A stretch of 64,000 nt of DNA, from assembly GCA_905220665.1 (NCBI GenBank), contig CAJNAR010000012.1:1-64000 (forward strand). The letters run 5' to 3'. Each line of letters begins with the position of its first letter. Positions within the stretch are counted from its first letter, which is position 1. The DNA is from Albugo candida (taxonomy: Eukaryota > Oomycota > Peronosporomycetes > Albuginales > Albuginaceae). The notes under the pieces were generated by a model that made no database searches, had not been told where the DNA came from, and worked only from the letters and a program-made list of their open reading frames with translations. The position numbers were made by a program, and so were the translations under genes. Of this stretch, positions 1-10,690 are shown in pieces.

Positions 1-1693
1 TCGATCGGAACTTTTATATCTGCCTTATTCACAAGGTGGTTTACAGGTTCCGATGATCGAGAAGCAATTAATGAAACAACGACTCCAATTTCTACAACAA
101 TTTGCACTACATTCCAGTACACCTATTCCAAGCAACTGGACATTGACTGGTATGGAAATTGTGAAGAACATCTTACCCAACTTTGGACCGTTCAAGCCGC
201 TCGATATCTTAACGATATCACCTCGTCGGCATGCTACCATGGTTCGTTGGAATGTAGCGTCATCGTGGTGGAAGCAGACGTGCGTTTGGTGGAGTCAGAG
301 TAAGTGGGAACTCACACCCCAGACCTTGTCTTCACAGGAGCAATACATCGTTATGTTAAATGCTCCTGTCTGGCTGCAGGTGGATTCTCATCTTCAGTTT
401 GAGCAACGGCAACGTTCTACTAGTGCGGTTGCTCATCGTCGATGTATGGGAATGGTCCCGGAACCTGCGCGTACTTTTAGGATGCAGTTCGCTCAAGCGT
501 TCCGCATCCGTTCTCTACGTGATTTGTTCGGTGGAAGATCAACTTGGTTCAATTCGTCTTCCGAGTTTGTCTTGCGTTTCAGTACGCATACAGTTGGAAA
601 TTCAGCGGAAGTAGCCAAGACAAAGCTTTTACGACGCTTGTACGTGGAAGCTACTCAAATTTTACGTCGCATTCAACCGGAGGGCGTTTTGTTGTGTCCA
701 GAGCGTTCCATTGCAAAGGCGTATCCGGTTCAGTTTGGCATTCAAATTTCGGATACGAAGGTTTTCTTTCCGACAATTCCTCGGAATCACCTCTTTCGAG
801 TTGTTGGGAAAGCAGAACCACCGGACAAGCCTCACCCACTGCTGCTTCACATACCAGAGAGAGACCGGCCAAGTGCTTCGACTTGGGTAAAGGATTTCTC
901 AACGGGTTTTAAACGTCTTCGAGGACGTTTATTACCAATATACTCGGACATTCAGCTCCGACTTACATATTCAATGTTACCAGTGCGATCCCGGTTCTGG
1001 TTTCTGAAGCAAGCTCATCCGGAAATCATCCTGTGTACACAGGAGCATTGTGGTGAGTTGGAAAGTTACCAGCATCTGTTTTTCGACTGTAGTAGGACAT
1101 ACCCAATTTGGGAGGAGCTATTCCCTTCTTGGATAGCTTTCTTTTCAGCTCGACCGAAGTGGTCGCACATTGCGTGTCTACGACTTCCTCACCTTAGTGA
1201 TAGGTGGAAGCCATTCAGGATGGTGTTGGAAGATCTTTGGTTTGCATTGGTTGCCATTTCGATCCACTTCATCTGGACGGATCGGAATAGACGACTTTTC
1301 GACCAAGTATCTACAACACCAACAGGACCAGCTGTTTCGGTGATCTACAGCACATTCAGCGCCCATATTCGGTTTTATCAACGTCAGTGCTATGATATCG
1401 CACAGCTTTATCAGCTCCAGACGGTTTTGCTCGGTTTATTGCAATCAGGTTCAGCAAAAAGATATTTCTCCGGGAGATCAGATCTTCTCAAGATACGAAG
1501 GCGTGAGCGCTCATAAGTCTGAGCTGAGTGGCTAGTCTACTCAACTGTCTTCAACCGCACCAAGTTCACTATTTGTGACTTTTCAAGCCACATCTGCATG
1601 TATTATATGTTATTTATTGTAGTTTAGGCATTTAGAGAAGTCATTTACGTCTAATTCTAGTAATATGGACAACTTCAACTGAGCTAGACAGGC
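1..1693 (+). mobile_element. Non-LTR retrotransposon copy 1 (3' part, cut by window edge)
   Basis: This is the 3' end of an L1/Tx1-like element. The reading frame is open at the left edge and covers the region after the reverse transcriptase core. It is followed by about 175 bases of 3' UTR ending in the tail GAGCTAGACAGGC near 1681-1693. There is no poly(A) tail. The same tail closes copy 2 at 4203-4215. The protein is clearly diverged from copies 2 and 3, so this is an older or different subfamily. Copy 2 starts immediately after the tail. Confidence 0.8.
2..1516 (+). CDS. Retrotransposon ORF2 C-terminal region (5' end outside window)
   Basis: The frame enters from outside the window. Its first residues align with the stretch YLRRQDGGLQVPF of copy 3, so the ATG at 53 is internal and not a real start. 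The order matches copies 2 and 3: a tryptophan-rich part with PRRHATMVRW, then a C-terminal zinc-finger-like block (RSRFWF, a C-x5-C-x7-H-x4-C arrangement around LCTQEHCGELESYQHLFFDC) and the motif HFIWTDRNRRLF. This block resembles the zf-RVT region found after the reverse transcriptase in L1-type elements. I see no break in about 500 codons, so this end is better preserved than the two neighbouring copies. Confidence 0.75.
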   Translation, partial: RSELLYLPYSQGGLQVPMIEKQLMKQRLQFLQQFALHSSTPIPSNWTLTGMEIVKNILPNFGPFKPLDILTISPRRHATMVRWNVASSWWKQTCVWWSQSKWELTPQTLSSQEQYIVMLNAPVWLQVDSHLQFEQRQRSTSAVAHRRCMGMVPEPARTFRMQFAQAFRIRSLRDLFGGRSTWFNSSSEFVLRFSTHTVGNSAEVAKTKLLRRLYVEATQILRRIQPEGVLLCPERSIAKAYPVQFGIQISDTKVFFPTIPRNHLFRVVGKAEPPDKPHPLLLHIPERDRPSASTWVKDFSTGFKRLRGRLLPIYSDIQLRLTYSMLPVRSRFWFLKQAHPEIILCTQEHCGELESYQHLFFDCSRTYPIWEELFPSWIAFFSARPKWSHIACLRLPHLSDRWKPFRMVLEDLWFALVAISIHFIWTDRNRRLFDQVSTTPTGPAVSVIYSTFSAHIRFYQRQCYDIAQLYQLQTVLLGLLQSGSAKRYFSGRSDLLKIRRRERS

Positions 1694-4215
1694 GCAGTTG
1701 ATGATTAATGGAAATATCACACCGTCCATTACACCACAACGTGGAGTGAAACAAGGTGATCTCTCTCAGCATTACTTTTTCTGATGACGATCGAACCTTT
1801 GGGAAATTTACTTCGACAACATGAAGAACATGGCATTTGGATTAATAGCACGACTGTCGCAACTGGATTATTTTTTGCGGACGATTCGACATTGCTTTCA
1901 GAGACACCAAATGGTGTTTTGACGCCACTCGAACTCGTCCAAGTCTATTGCGATGGATCGGGTGCGAAACTCAACTTGAGTAAATCATCTTTGCTCTCGT
2001 TGAAATCGGACCATGCCGTGTCCACGTATTCCCAATTTGACCATAATGGGTCCGGAGGATTCGGTCAAGTATTTGGGTATTTCGTTCGGCCAGAAACCAA
2101 CTCATTCGATGGTTATTTCAACTCTCGACAAGCGTTTTTACGATGGGTTTGGTGTATGGTTCGACGAGCAAGAACTGTTCGTGGTCGACTACTGGTTGCG
2201 CAGACGATGATTTTATCACGTTTGTGGCATTACACGATGCACGTAAGACATACCAGCAGCGACAATTCGACAGTGGCAATCGATGTTAAATCGATTTGTG
2301 CTTGGTCGGAAACACAAAAAAAGATTCAAAACATGTTCACCTACTCAGCAAAGAGTTTTATATCTTCGCCGACAAGATGGTGGACTACAAGTTCCTTTTT
2401 TGGTGGGACGATTAAAGCTACAACGTATTCAATTCCTTCAGCAGTTCGCATCCGATGCGTCAACAATTATTCCTGCGAATTGGACAACTGCTTCGACGGA
2501 ATTATTGCAACTTATCCAGCCTTCCTTTGGACCACACAATCCGATGGATATATTCACCATCGCACCAAATCGACATGGGAAAATGGTTCAATGGGAGAGC
2601 ATATCGTCATGGTGGACACAAGCATTTAGAATGTGGCATCAGATGGATTGGAGCATTTCAATATCAGATTTAAATGTTTCACAACGCCGTCAGTACTACA
2701 TGGAACAACCGATGTGGTTTCACTGCGACCAAAAATTACATTACGAAGCTGCTACTCGTCATCCGAGTACGCAGAACGTTTGGTACAATCTTGGCATGGT
2801 GAATGAACCACATCGAACATTTCGAAAAACATTTGCTACACTTTTCGACGTTCGAAGTTTGCAAGACTTTTTTCGTGAAAGCGACACATGGCCAACGAAG
2901 GAAGATTTCGTCGCCAACTATTACAACGACGAAGAGCAGAACACCTCGGATATGTCTGAAGAAAAGTTGCTGAGTCGACTTTACAATGAAATCACTCAGA
3001 TTCTCCAGCGTATCCACTCGACGATTGGTCTCATCACTTGGATTATACCAACTACAAGTGGCAGATCATTTTATGTGGGAGTAACAAGCAAGGAAAGGAA
3101 ACATTATTTTCCATCTATTCCACGCTCACAACTCACGAATCGTCTGGAAACCTCCCGAACCAACCAAGAGTCATCCGATGTCGACACATTGGTCATCACG
3201 GGAGAGATCGGACGCACTGGATTCCGAACGAGTTCGAACTTTTATGGCTACATCACGGCATCTTCGAAAACGTGTATTACCAATTTTTGAGGATTTACAG
3301 TTTCGTATCGCCTTTTGAATGTTGCCAGTTCGATCTCGTTTCTGGTTCTTAACAAATATTCAGCCCGACATTATCTTGTGCACGCAGCCTTCGTGTGGGG
3401 CAGTGGAATCCGATCAACATCTCTTTCTCGAGTGCGACCACACGGCACAGTTATGGAGGGAGTTACTTCCTAGTTGGGATCAGTTTTTCTCCTCTCGACC
3501 ACGTTGGACGCATATTGCATGTGCAATCGTACCAACACTACGGTTGGATTGGAAAGATTATTTCGACATTATCTCAGATTTATGGCTTGCATTGCAAGCG
3601 GTGACACTGCACTTCGTCTGGACAGATCGGAATCGTCGTTTGTTCGATCATCGATCAGCAACTCCGACAGTTCCAGCACTTTCCGTCATTTACACCACGT
3701 TTAGTGCGCACGTTCGGTACTTTCGAAGACAGTGTTACGACCAAGAGGAACGCATTCGGCTTGCAAAGGTACTGGATCAACTCGAAACGCAAGGATCATT
3801 TGGTGGATTTTTCAGAAGTCGAAGATCATTGCTGCGGGTCCGGCACAGGCGAGTGGAACGGCAAGTGCAACTCGGATCCTAGTCCTAGTTGGCTGGTTCT
3901 GCTCACCGTAGTGTGGCGCACACCAATTTGCAAACCACGGTACTTTTGGACCATTTTTACAACTTTACAAACTTACCACTTAACAACTTTACAACTTTCA
4001 ACATCTATCCGTTACACGATGGACACACTCTCGTACTGTAGTGGTGAACGCTACCGCACTGCAGAACTAGCAACGAGGGACATATTATCAACTCTCACAG
4101 GTATTCTCCAAACGTTTTTATATGTATATATGTTATTTAAGATAGCCTAGGCAACTAGAGAAGTCAGTTAGTCTAATTCTAGTAATATAGACACCTTCAA
4201 CTGAGCTAGACAGGC
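1694..4215 (+). mobile_element. Non-LTR retrotransposon copy 2, 5'-truncated and frameshifted
   Basis: The copy starts inside the reverse transcriptase at the bases found at 8773 in copy 3, and the two are nearly identical from there. The junction with copy 1 shows the shared bases AGGC. Frameshifts are visible: a base missing near 1760 within GVKQGDP, an extra A near 2005, and others near 2310 and 3300. The open pieces are 1784-2629, 2283-3290 and 3319-3882. The FADDS catalytic motif is still readable. The 3' UTR, 3883-4215, ends with the same GAGCTAGACAGGC tail as copy 1. It cannot make a full protein. Confidence 0.85.
3955..4006. repeat. ACAACTTT-like low-complexity repeat in the 3' UTR of copy 2
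   Basis: Imperfect repeats of the ACAACTTT type lie between the ORF2 stop and the conserved tail of copy 2. Short 3' repeats are common in non-LTR elements. No role can be shown here. Confidence 0.5.
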
Positions 4216-4307
4216 ACTTCTCAATTTGCCGGCTACTACGTAACCCGCCAAGTTAGTACAAAACAGCTCGAAAAACTACCTTTTTCAACTCTTTCCTCTC
4301 GAAAACA

Positions 4308-6795
4308 ATGGTCCAAGTCGACATATCGACACAACCAAGGGTGCTAGCGTCCACTTGTAGTGACGTGGCAACCCTCATGAGTCACCCTGTTTTGGGTGAT
4401 TGCATGATTGTTGATGAGTCATCACCCCTATGTGATGACGTGGAAAGTACCCCCACCCCAGTGTGACGGTACAGGGTAATACCGGTACTACCGGTGTAGG
4501 ATGTGGTACCGGTGGTACAAGCGGTACTGTCGTTGCCCCGTCACAGGATGACCCAAAGGCAACTGCAAGTGTGGACGACACTAAAAGTCCCACTTTGGCT
4601 GACCTGATCAGTCACAGGAGTCCTTGCGTAAGGACCAGGCTAGAGCTCGGGCGAAATTTCGCGTGGAGCTCGCAAAGCCGAAAGCCTCGGATATCGAGGC
4701 TATCCTGCAGCTATATGCTGATGGGGAGCACCCGGATTGGTCGGTTTTGTCTGCGAAATTGGAAGCAGCAAGACCTTTCCAAATCCGGAAAGCAACCTTC
4801 CCGATGGTCTTGGAGACGGGCCAGTCCTTGACCCGTACTCCGAATGGGAAAATTTTATCCTCTCTGATGCGAGACCACGGCAATCCGGTCTTTGAAAGTT
4901 TACTGGAGAGCCGGTCAATCGCTCAAGTGTCCAAAATGCCTGGGGGAAACATCAGAGTGATGGTCACCACAGCGGATGCCTGCCAACAGTTGGAGTGTCA
5001 GCCGGTGACTATCCTTGGGGAAAAGTATTTTTTCCGAGAGTTTGATACTCTTGAAACAAAGTACTACCTCGATGTTTTCGGCGTAGGCGTGGAGGAAGAA
5101 CGGAACAACATTCTCCGTGCTCTTCACCAACTAGGATGTCAAGTGGTGTATGACACCTTCCGCGAGACGATTCCCACAAGGCAGTGGTGATGTCGACTTG
5201 GCGAGTTTACTTCGGTAGTTTGACGTGCCCCCAACAACTGGTTCGAGTTGGTAAAGTGATTGAACAAATCGCTTACGACAAACAGCTCTACCCAGTACGG
5301 GGTAAGAATGCTCCTATTCCAACGGAACGACCACGTTTTGGTCAACGTGGTCCTTATTGCTTGGATTTGGGTGCTACATCAACCCCGGGAGCACGGCAAC
5401 ACCAAAGCAAGCAAAACAATCCAAAACAACGCAAAAATCAATCTGCAACTCAGATTCACAACACCCAAAAACAACAAAAGAACCAGAAACATACAACCGA
5501 ACCAGCGGCACTCATGGTGGCACCACAAAAGGTGGTGAATCCAGTTCCCAGTAAGGAATTGGTGGCGAGAAAACCTGACCGGAAGCTCTCCGATCAAATC
5601 TCGTTGGAGCTCAACACTCCCCCCACTATCACACCACCAGGAGCACAAGCTTTATTGCAACCCACACCTCCCATCCTCCAACTGACCAATCAGTCATACT
5701 CACAACCACGGGTAGAGCGGGATGGGGATGTATCCATGAAGTTGGCTTGGACGAGTGGAAAACGTAATCGGGTGGAGCCGTTCGAAACAAATGGTCTCCA
5801 AAGCACCACCTCTTGCGCTTCCAAAACTAGCGACGAGTAACTATTTTTCCGTGCTCGCAACTATGGAGGTGGGGATCGAAGAAGTAACAGCGGTTGCCAA
5901 TCCAGAGAATGGCAATCGCGTTCAAATCATCCCCGTGAAAGCACGGATGCCAAAAGAGGTGGCCACCTCGAAAGAGGCGGCACACTTTTATCAAAAACGT
6001 CATACAACAATCGAGAAATCGGAACGACCAACCCGAGTTGGTGAAATAGGGGAGCTGATGGAAATCGATTCGAAAAATGCCCTTCACTCACTCCGACCGG
6101 ACAAGCTGGTTCAAGCGGATTCTTGCATCCCTCATGTGCGGAAGCTAATCCAGTTCTGCACAAATCCGGACAAAATCATCCGAGCGGCACTTGATCATCC
6201 GATCACGATGAATGGTGTGCTACTTTCGTGTATGGAGTCGAATGATAAAGCTTTGGATGAAGTGGCTCATCTACTTATGATAAATCGCGTTTTTGCAACT
6301 CACAATCTCGGCGAAGATGTTACGTTTGCGACACGATGGAGTCGCCACGTTGGTGGAAAAGTTCCCTCCAAGCGATCTGTACTGTTCGAGAAAGTAATGT
6401 CGTGGTGGACGTCAGTGCCGGACATTGTTATCGGTTTGACTCGAGCAACGAAAGCTCTCGCGTTGTTGGAACTTTTATTCATGTGTACTGCTCCGACATT
6501 CTACACCAACGACCACTGGATCCAATATCTCACCGATGGACCAGTGATCTGGATTCCGGGTCATCATTGTCGTTTACTTCCAACCAATGTGATCATATCC
6601 TTCTTCCGCTCCGACGTTGGGATAAAGTGTTGGTCTCAATGGTTTGGAGGTAGATGGCGTGGACTTCTCCTTGGTGACATCGCTGAGCTTTCCGTCAATC
6701 TCAGCTTTTTTCCAGAGGAACACACAACACTTCACCTCTCACAACAAGATGGTGAAATGAGGTTGATTACTGGTCCACTTCAGCGTGAATGCTAA
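4308..6795 (+). pseudogene. Retrotransposon ORF1 (frameshifted)
   Basis: A first ATG at 4308 opens a short frame to about 4466. Reading then passes through the frames 4463-4620, 4624-5190, 5184-5840 and 5755-6795, so at least three or four shifts are needed. The middle part (from about 5390 to 5740) is rich in Gln, Asn, Lys and Pro and is probably disordered, which suits a nucleic-acid-binding ORF1 protein. No CCHC knuckle or known ORF1 fold could be recognised. The end overlaps the start of ORF2 by about ten bases, a common arrangement in bicistronic LINEs. Confidence 0.6.
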
Positions 6796-9700
6796 GGGCT
6801 CCTCGATTATTTCGACGTGGAACAATATCTCAGCACTCACGGTGAATGTTAATGGAATTCATAAAAATGGTCATCTTTTTATCGACCACATCTTATCACA
6901 ACACTCCATTTGTTGTGTTCAAGAAACCAAGTTTCACGATCACAACCAACTGGAATCATTTCAATTTTTATTATCCTTAAAAATGCAGCACAAAATGTTT
7001 GTCAATGATCACAACAGTGCTTTTCTCCATCCGACTCAAAACCGCAGTGGCGGCGTCATGACAATCCTTCGTTCGGACTTTCCCGGTTATACAACAGCTG
7101 AAGAACTCACCGATCGAAGCATTCGAAATCGTTATTTGGTTCTGCGTCTTCTCATTCACGATGCACCGGTGTATATTCACAATGTATATGCACCGGTCAA
7201 GGCCGAGGAACGAGTGGTTTTTATGAGTTATTGCTTTCCAACACTTTCGAATCGACCGCAACACATATCGTATTTGGTGATTTCAACACACCACTCGATC
7301 CAGCTATCGATGCTTCGAGTGGAACAATTCGACACGAACCAAGTCGATTAGCGTGTTTGGAATGGCTTTCACAGTTGGGTGTGGTAGACGCTTGGCGAAT
7401 CCAACATCCGACTGAAAAAGTATTTACAGGACCATTACCGCGCAAGAATCGACTTGATTATATCTGCATGTCGGAAGAGCTATTCAATATGGTATACAAA
7501 ACCTCTGAGTATTTTCGTCCACGACATGCGGGAGATCATCTGGCACAAAAAGTAACTTTTGCAAATCCAACTCAATCACCCGGTCGAGGATATTGGAAAT
7601 GCTCATTACGACTATTTGAATATCCTCAAGTTGTCGAAGCAATCAAATTGGAAGCGATTTTGGTGCTCGAACAGTTACGGACAACTTCGAATCCCGGTAA
7701 AATGTGGGAAAGTTGGAAGACGAAAATCAAGAAACAGCTTCAAAGCATTGAAAAAAAGGTTGCACAAGATAGCCGACGTGATGTTGAGTCTAGCCAGCGT
7801 GTTTTGGAAGTCGCAGCAGCTCGCTATCGCATCCAAGACACCAATGAGTCACGGTATTTTTACGAATCGAGTCTCCAACAATTTAAAATTTCAGTCGAAA
7901 ACAACGCGAAATACAACCAAGATGAAAGCTTCGACCATCACGTGAAGCATATGGAAAACTCTTCAAAGCATTTTGTTCGCCCTCCGGATAGTTCTTGTCG
8001 ATGCGTGCCGATCGAAAATGTTACAAAAAAATGTGGTACCGTGACATCGAACCCGAGGGAGATTATTGACGAATTCAGAGATCATTGGGGTGGCGTCATG
8101 GGCTCTGTTTATAGCTCTGAGACCGACTCAAATGATCCAAGTGAAAGAAAGCAAAAAAAGTTACTCGATTCGATTCAAGTTTCACTTGCCTCAGCAGAGC
8201 AAGACCGTCTCTCCTCTCAGTTAAGTACGACCGAGATGGCGGAAGCGATCAAGCACATGCGGAGTAGTTCTTCTCCAGGTATGGATGGACTACCAGCTGC
8301 ATTTTATCAGCTTGATCCGGAAACGTTTGGCGAGTGTCTGAAGATCGTGTTCGAATATCAACTGGAAAGAGGAATTTTACTTCGATCACAACGTCACTCG
8401 GCAATCACACTTTTATACAAAAAAGGATCACGAGGTGATCCTGGCAACTATCGACCGATCGCACTACTTTGCGTCGATGTAAAAGTACTTTCAAAAGTGT
8501 TGGCGTATCGATTGCAACGTTTTTTGCCAAAATTGATCCATCAAGATCAAAAAGCATTCGTGCGAGGAAGGTCAATGCATCACCATATTCGACATCTGAC
8601 CGACATCCAAGACTTGGTCACTCATCGTGGGTAGGAAGCTTACGCGACTTTTCTCGACTTTGAGAATGCTTATGATCGAGTCAATTGGACGTACATGTTT
8701 CGCGTTTTGGAAAAAATGGGCGTTGGAAAAAGTTTCATCGACTGGGTTCGTCTTTTGTACAATAACACAAAGGCGCAGTTGATGATTAATGGAAATATCA
8801 CACCGTCCATTACACCACAACGTGGCGTGAAACAAGGTGATCCTCTCTCAGCATTACTTTTTCTGATGACGATCGAACCTTTGGGAAATTTACTTCGACA
8901 ACATGAAGAACATGGCATTTGGATTAATGGCACGACTGTCGCAACTGGATTATTTTTTGCGGACGATTCGACATTGCTTTCAGAGACACCAAATGGTGTT
9001 TTGACGCAACTCGAACTCGTCCAAGTCTATTGCGATGGATCGGGTGCGAAACTCAACTTGAGTAAATCATCTTTGCTCTCGTTGAATCGGACCATGCCGT
9101 GTCCATGTATTCCCAATTTGACCATAATGGGTCCGGAGGATTCGGTCAAGTATTTGGGTATGCCGTTCGGCCAGACACCGACTCATTCGATGGTTATTTC
9201 AACTCTCGACAAGCGTTTTTACGATGGGTTTGGTGTATGGTTTCGACGAGCACGAACTGTCCATGGTCGACTACTGGTTGCGCAGACGATGATTTTATCA
9301 CGTTTGTGGCATTACACGATGCACGTAGACATACCAGCAGTGACAATTCGACAGTGGCAATCGATGTTAAATCGATTTGTGCTTGGTCGGAAACACAAAA
9401 AAGATTCAAAACATGTTCACCTACTCAGCAAAGAGTTTTTATATCTTCGCCGACAAGATGGTGGACTACAAGTTCCTTTTTTGGTGGGACGACTAAAGCT
9501 ACAACGTATTCAATTCCTTCAGCAGTTCGCATCCGATGCGTCAACAATTATTCCTGCGAATTGGACAACTGCTTCGACGGAATTATTGCAACTTATCCAG
9601 CCTTCCTTTGGACCACACAATCCGATGGATATATTCACCATCGCACCAAATCGACATGGGAAAATGGTTCAATGGGAGAGCATATCGTCATGGTGGACAC

Positions 9701-10580
9701 AAGCATTTAGAATGTGGCATCAGATGGATTGGAGCATTTCAATATCAGATTTAAATGTTTCACAACGCCGTCAGTACTACATGGAACAGCCGATGTGGTT
9801 CCACTGCGACCAAAAATTACATTACGAAGCTACTACTCGTCATCCGAGTACGCAGAACGTTTGGTACAATCTTGGCATGGTGGATGAACCACATCGAACA
9901 TTTCGAAAAACGTTTGCTACACTTTTCGACGTTCGAAGTTTGCAAGACTTTTTTCGTGAAAGCGACACATGGCCAACGAAGGAAGATTTCGTCGACATGT
10001 ATTACAACGACGAAGAGCTGAACACATCGGATATGTCTGAAGAAAAGTTGCTGAGTCGACTTTACAATGAAGTCACTCAGATTCTCCAGCGTATCCACTC
10101 GACGATTGGTCTCATCACTTGGATTATACCAAATACAAGTGGCAGATCATTTTATGTGGGAGTTACAAGCAAGGGAAGGAAACATTATTTTCCATCTATT
10201 CCACGCTCACAACTCTCACGAATCGTCTGGAAACCTCCCGAACCAACCAAGAGTCATCCGATGTCGACACATTGGTCATCACGGGAGAGATCGGACGCAC
10301 TGGATTCAGAACGAGTTCGAACTTTTATGGCTTCATCACGGCATCTTCGAAAACGTGTATTACCAATTTTCGGGGATTTACAGTTTCGTCTAGCCTTCCG
10401 AATGCTGCCAGTTCGATCTCGTTTCTGGTTCTTGAAGGATATTCAGCCGATATCATATTGTGCACACAGCCTTCGTGTGGCGCAGTGGAATCCGATCAAC
10501 ATCTCTATCTAGATTGCGATCACACGACACAGTTATGGAGGGAGTTACTCCCTAGTTGGGATCAGTTTTTCTCCTCTTGA
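6785..10580 (+). pseudogene. Retrotransposon ORF2: APE-type endonuclease and reverse transcriptase (broken)
   Basis: The N-terminal part has endonuclease motifs: VQETKF near 6920, NVYAPV near 7180, GDFNTPLD near 7275 and a late RLDYI...AGDH block near 7450-7545. The reverse transcriptase follows, with LLYKKGSRGDPGNYRPIALL near 8410, LDFENAYDRVNW near 8655, GVKQGDPLSALLF near 8825 and the catalytic FADDS near 8957. Breaks: a frameshift near 7225 inside the endonuclease, a TAG stop at 8632-8634 in the reverse transcriptase (the same frame continues beyond it), and a frameshift near 10430 before the C-terminal zinc-finger-like part. A TGA at 10578-10580 ends the readable frame. Confidence 0.85.
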
Positions 10581-10690
10581 CCACGTTGGACGCAGTTCCT
10601 GTGCAATTGTGCCAGAACTACCGTCGGCATGGAAAGATTATCAGCAAATTAGATCCGATACAAGGCTTTCATTGCAAGCGGTGACAAGAT

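Larger units (their letters stand above)
4216..10690 (+). mobile_element. Non-LTR retrotransposon copy 3, nearly full length, 3' end lost
   Basis: The copy begins directly after the tail of copy 2. It holds a presumptive 5' UTR, an ORF1 region (about 4308-6795) and an ORF2 region (about 6785-10580). It matches copy 2 until about 10580, becomes diverged, and similarity ends after GCAAGCGGTGAC near 10687. The last zinc-finger part and the 3' tail are therefore missing. Several frameshifts and one in-frame stop make it inactive as read. Endonuclease plus reverse transcriptase with no RNase H domain visible fits the L1/Tx1 group. The clade assignment is inference. Confidence 0.85.
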
